Source: Lasiodiplodia sp. COLG20
Taxonomy: Eukaryota; Ascomycota; Dothideomycetes; Botryosphaeriales; Botryosphaeriaceae
Reading direction: 5' to 3'
Length of the DNA stretch: 64,000 nt
Assembly: GCA_009801085.1 (NCBI GenBank)
Contig: VNWV01000002.1
Location: 2,852,001 to 2,916,000 of the forward strand
Part shown: in pieces, positions 63,207 through 64,000 of the stretch
Layout: the number at the start of each line of letters is the position of its first letter
Position numbering within the stretch: position 1 is the stretch's first letter
Notes under the pieces: generated by a model
Told to the model about the DNA's origin: nothing
Database searches by the model: none
The model's input: the letters and a program-made list of their open reading frames with translations, nothing else
Position numbers and translations under genes: made by a program

Positions 63207-64000
63207 GATCAGTATCGGCAGCGAGGTGATGGGGCTGCCACGCCGCAACGCTCTTACCTTGGGCTTTATTCGGCAAGATATGATGTCTTATATCACGGCG
63301 TAGATGGGCGATGGAAGCTCGTAGGTTGGGAGAACAGCTAAAAACGTTCACTCTCGGACAACAGCTGCCTGCGCCATGTCCGGGGGCGAGGGTACATCAT
63401 ATAGATGTCTACAACATGGTGGAAGAACCAACACTCGCCTGGTTGGCTCCGTGCGCGTGAAGGATTCACCCCCCTGTTCGCACGCTTGGGGGAAAACCCG
63501 TGCGGGCCATGATTTTAGTGTGGGCATAGGATATGATGCCACCTGCGTGCCTGGCACCTGCACGTCTGTCAACGCTGGGACGGGAGATTGGTACAAGCTT
63601 TGGGCTGGGCGGGCGGCGCATGGTACGCTTGCCCGCGTGCTTTGTCAGGCCGTGTAGCTGCGGTGACACTGAGCAGCTCTGGCGAGCCCTGGGTTTACCG
63701 CCATTGGGCCAGGGGCTTGGGCCCAGTCACGCGTGTTGGTGGCGCTCGAGGCGGCCGCATTCTCTGGAGATGCGCGCAGACGGGTCGTTTCAGCGCGTGA
63801 GGGCCGCCCAGCGGGTGTTTCGCTGCCGGCCCAAAATAGGGCGCACGCCTGCGAGCCTCCCGCCGGCCGGCGCGGCGGGCCTCGAGGGCTCGACGCAGCA
63901 GGCCGGTCGCGGCGGTGGCCAGAAAGCGGGCGTGTGGGCAGTGATCGATCTCGACAGCCCCGCTGTGCGGCCACTGCGCCACGGCCGGCGTCTTTCTTTA
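63207..64000. other. Promoter of the zinc-finger gene and window edge
   Basis: About 790 bp of GC-rich DNA. No gene supported; a gene may start beyond the window. Confidence 0.4.

Noticed and set aside
1..64000. CRISPR arrays, operons, bacterial promoters or phage genes
   Set aside because: The sequence is eukaryotic with spliceosomal introns; no regularly spaced direct repeats were seen.

Overview
The window looks like nuclear DNA of a filamentous ascomycete (Pezizomycotina). Genes are close together on both strands. Most introns are 48-80 bp with GT...AG ends and CTAAC/CTGAC-like branch sites, and nearly all recognisable proteins are typical ascomycete ones (CCR4, Ubp8, Hrd1, Rpn9, Pup1, Nup159, Eco1, AcrB, NDUFA9). 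A Dothideomycete is my guess only. I rebuilt exon structures by hand from splice signals, reading frame and family resemblance; each total coding length was checked for divisibility by three.

Layout. 0.2-5.7 kb: a tautomerase, then a divergent pair made of an MFS anion-type transporter and a PL26-like rhamnogalacturonan exolyase, with a perfect CGG-N3-CCG palindrome in their shared promoter. 5.7-8.4 kb: gene-poor, low-complexity DNA with one small membrane-protein candidate. 8.8-11.6 kb: an rvt-type cellular reverse transcriptase, flanked on both sides by short hairpin repeats. 12.4-22.5 kb: an orphan protein, a GT25 glycosyltransferase, a GNAT acetyltransferase, Eco1 cohesin acetyltransferase, a disordered proline-rich protein and an AUH-like enoyl-CoA hydratase. 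23.6-31 kb: AcrB, a 4HBT thioesterase, a LYR-motif ETFRF1-like protein and a methyltransferase. 32.5-41.9 kb: CCR4 deadenylase, Ubp8 of SAGA, NDUFA9 of complex I and proteasome subunit Rpn9. 42-46 kb: gene-poor, with a small membrane-protein candidate, a hairpin repeat and a mitochondrial LEA-like protein. 46.3-59.9 kb: Hrd1 ligase, proteasome beta-2 (Pup1), nucleoporin Nup159 and a GTPBP1/2-like GTPase. 61.9-63.2 kb: a zinc-finger protein. Beyond that no gene is supported.

Working together. The transporter and exolyase plausibly form a small pectin-backbone catabolic unit. Several neighbours belong to ubiquitin-proteasome biology (AcrB, Ubp8, Rpn9, Hrd1, Pup1), and several are mitochondrial (AUH-like hydratase, thioesterase, ETFRF1-like, NDUFA9, LEA-like). 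Otherwise the window is an ordinary housekeeping stretch.

The most unusual content is the single-copy rvt reverse transcriptase and a family of at least four hairpin elements sharing one arm sequence, two of which bracket that gene. Also notable are several very small coding exons (4-14 nt), a possible recursive splice site in ubp8, a one-base frame conflict at the active site of the thioesterase, and a candidate gene whose start codon may be created by splicing.
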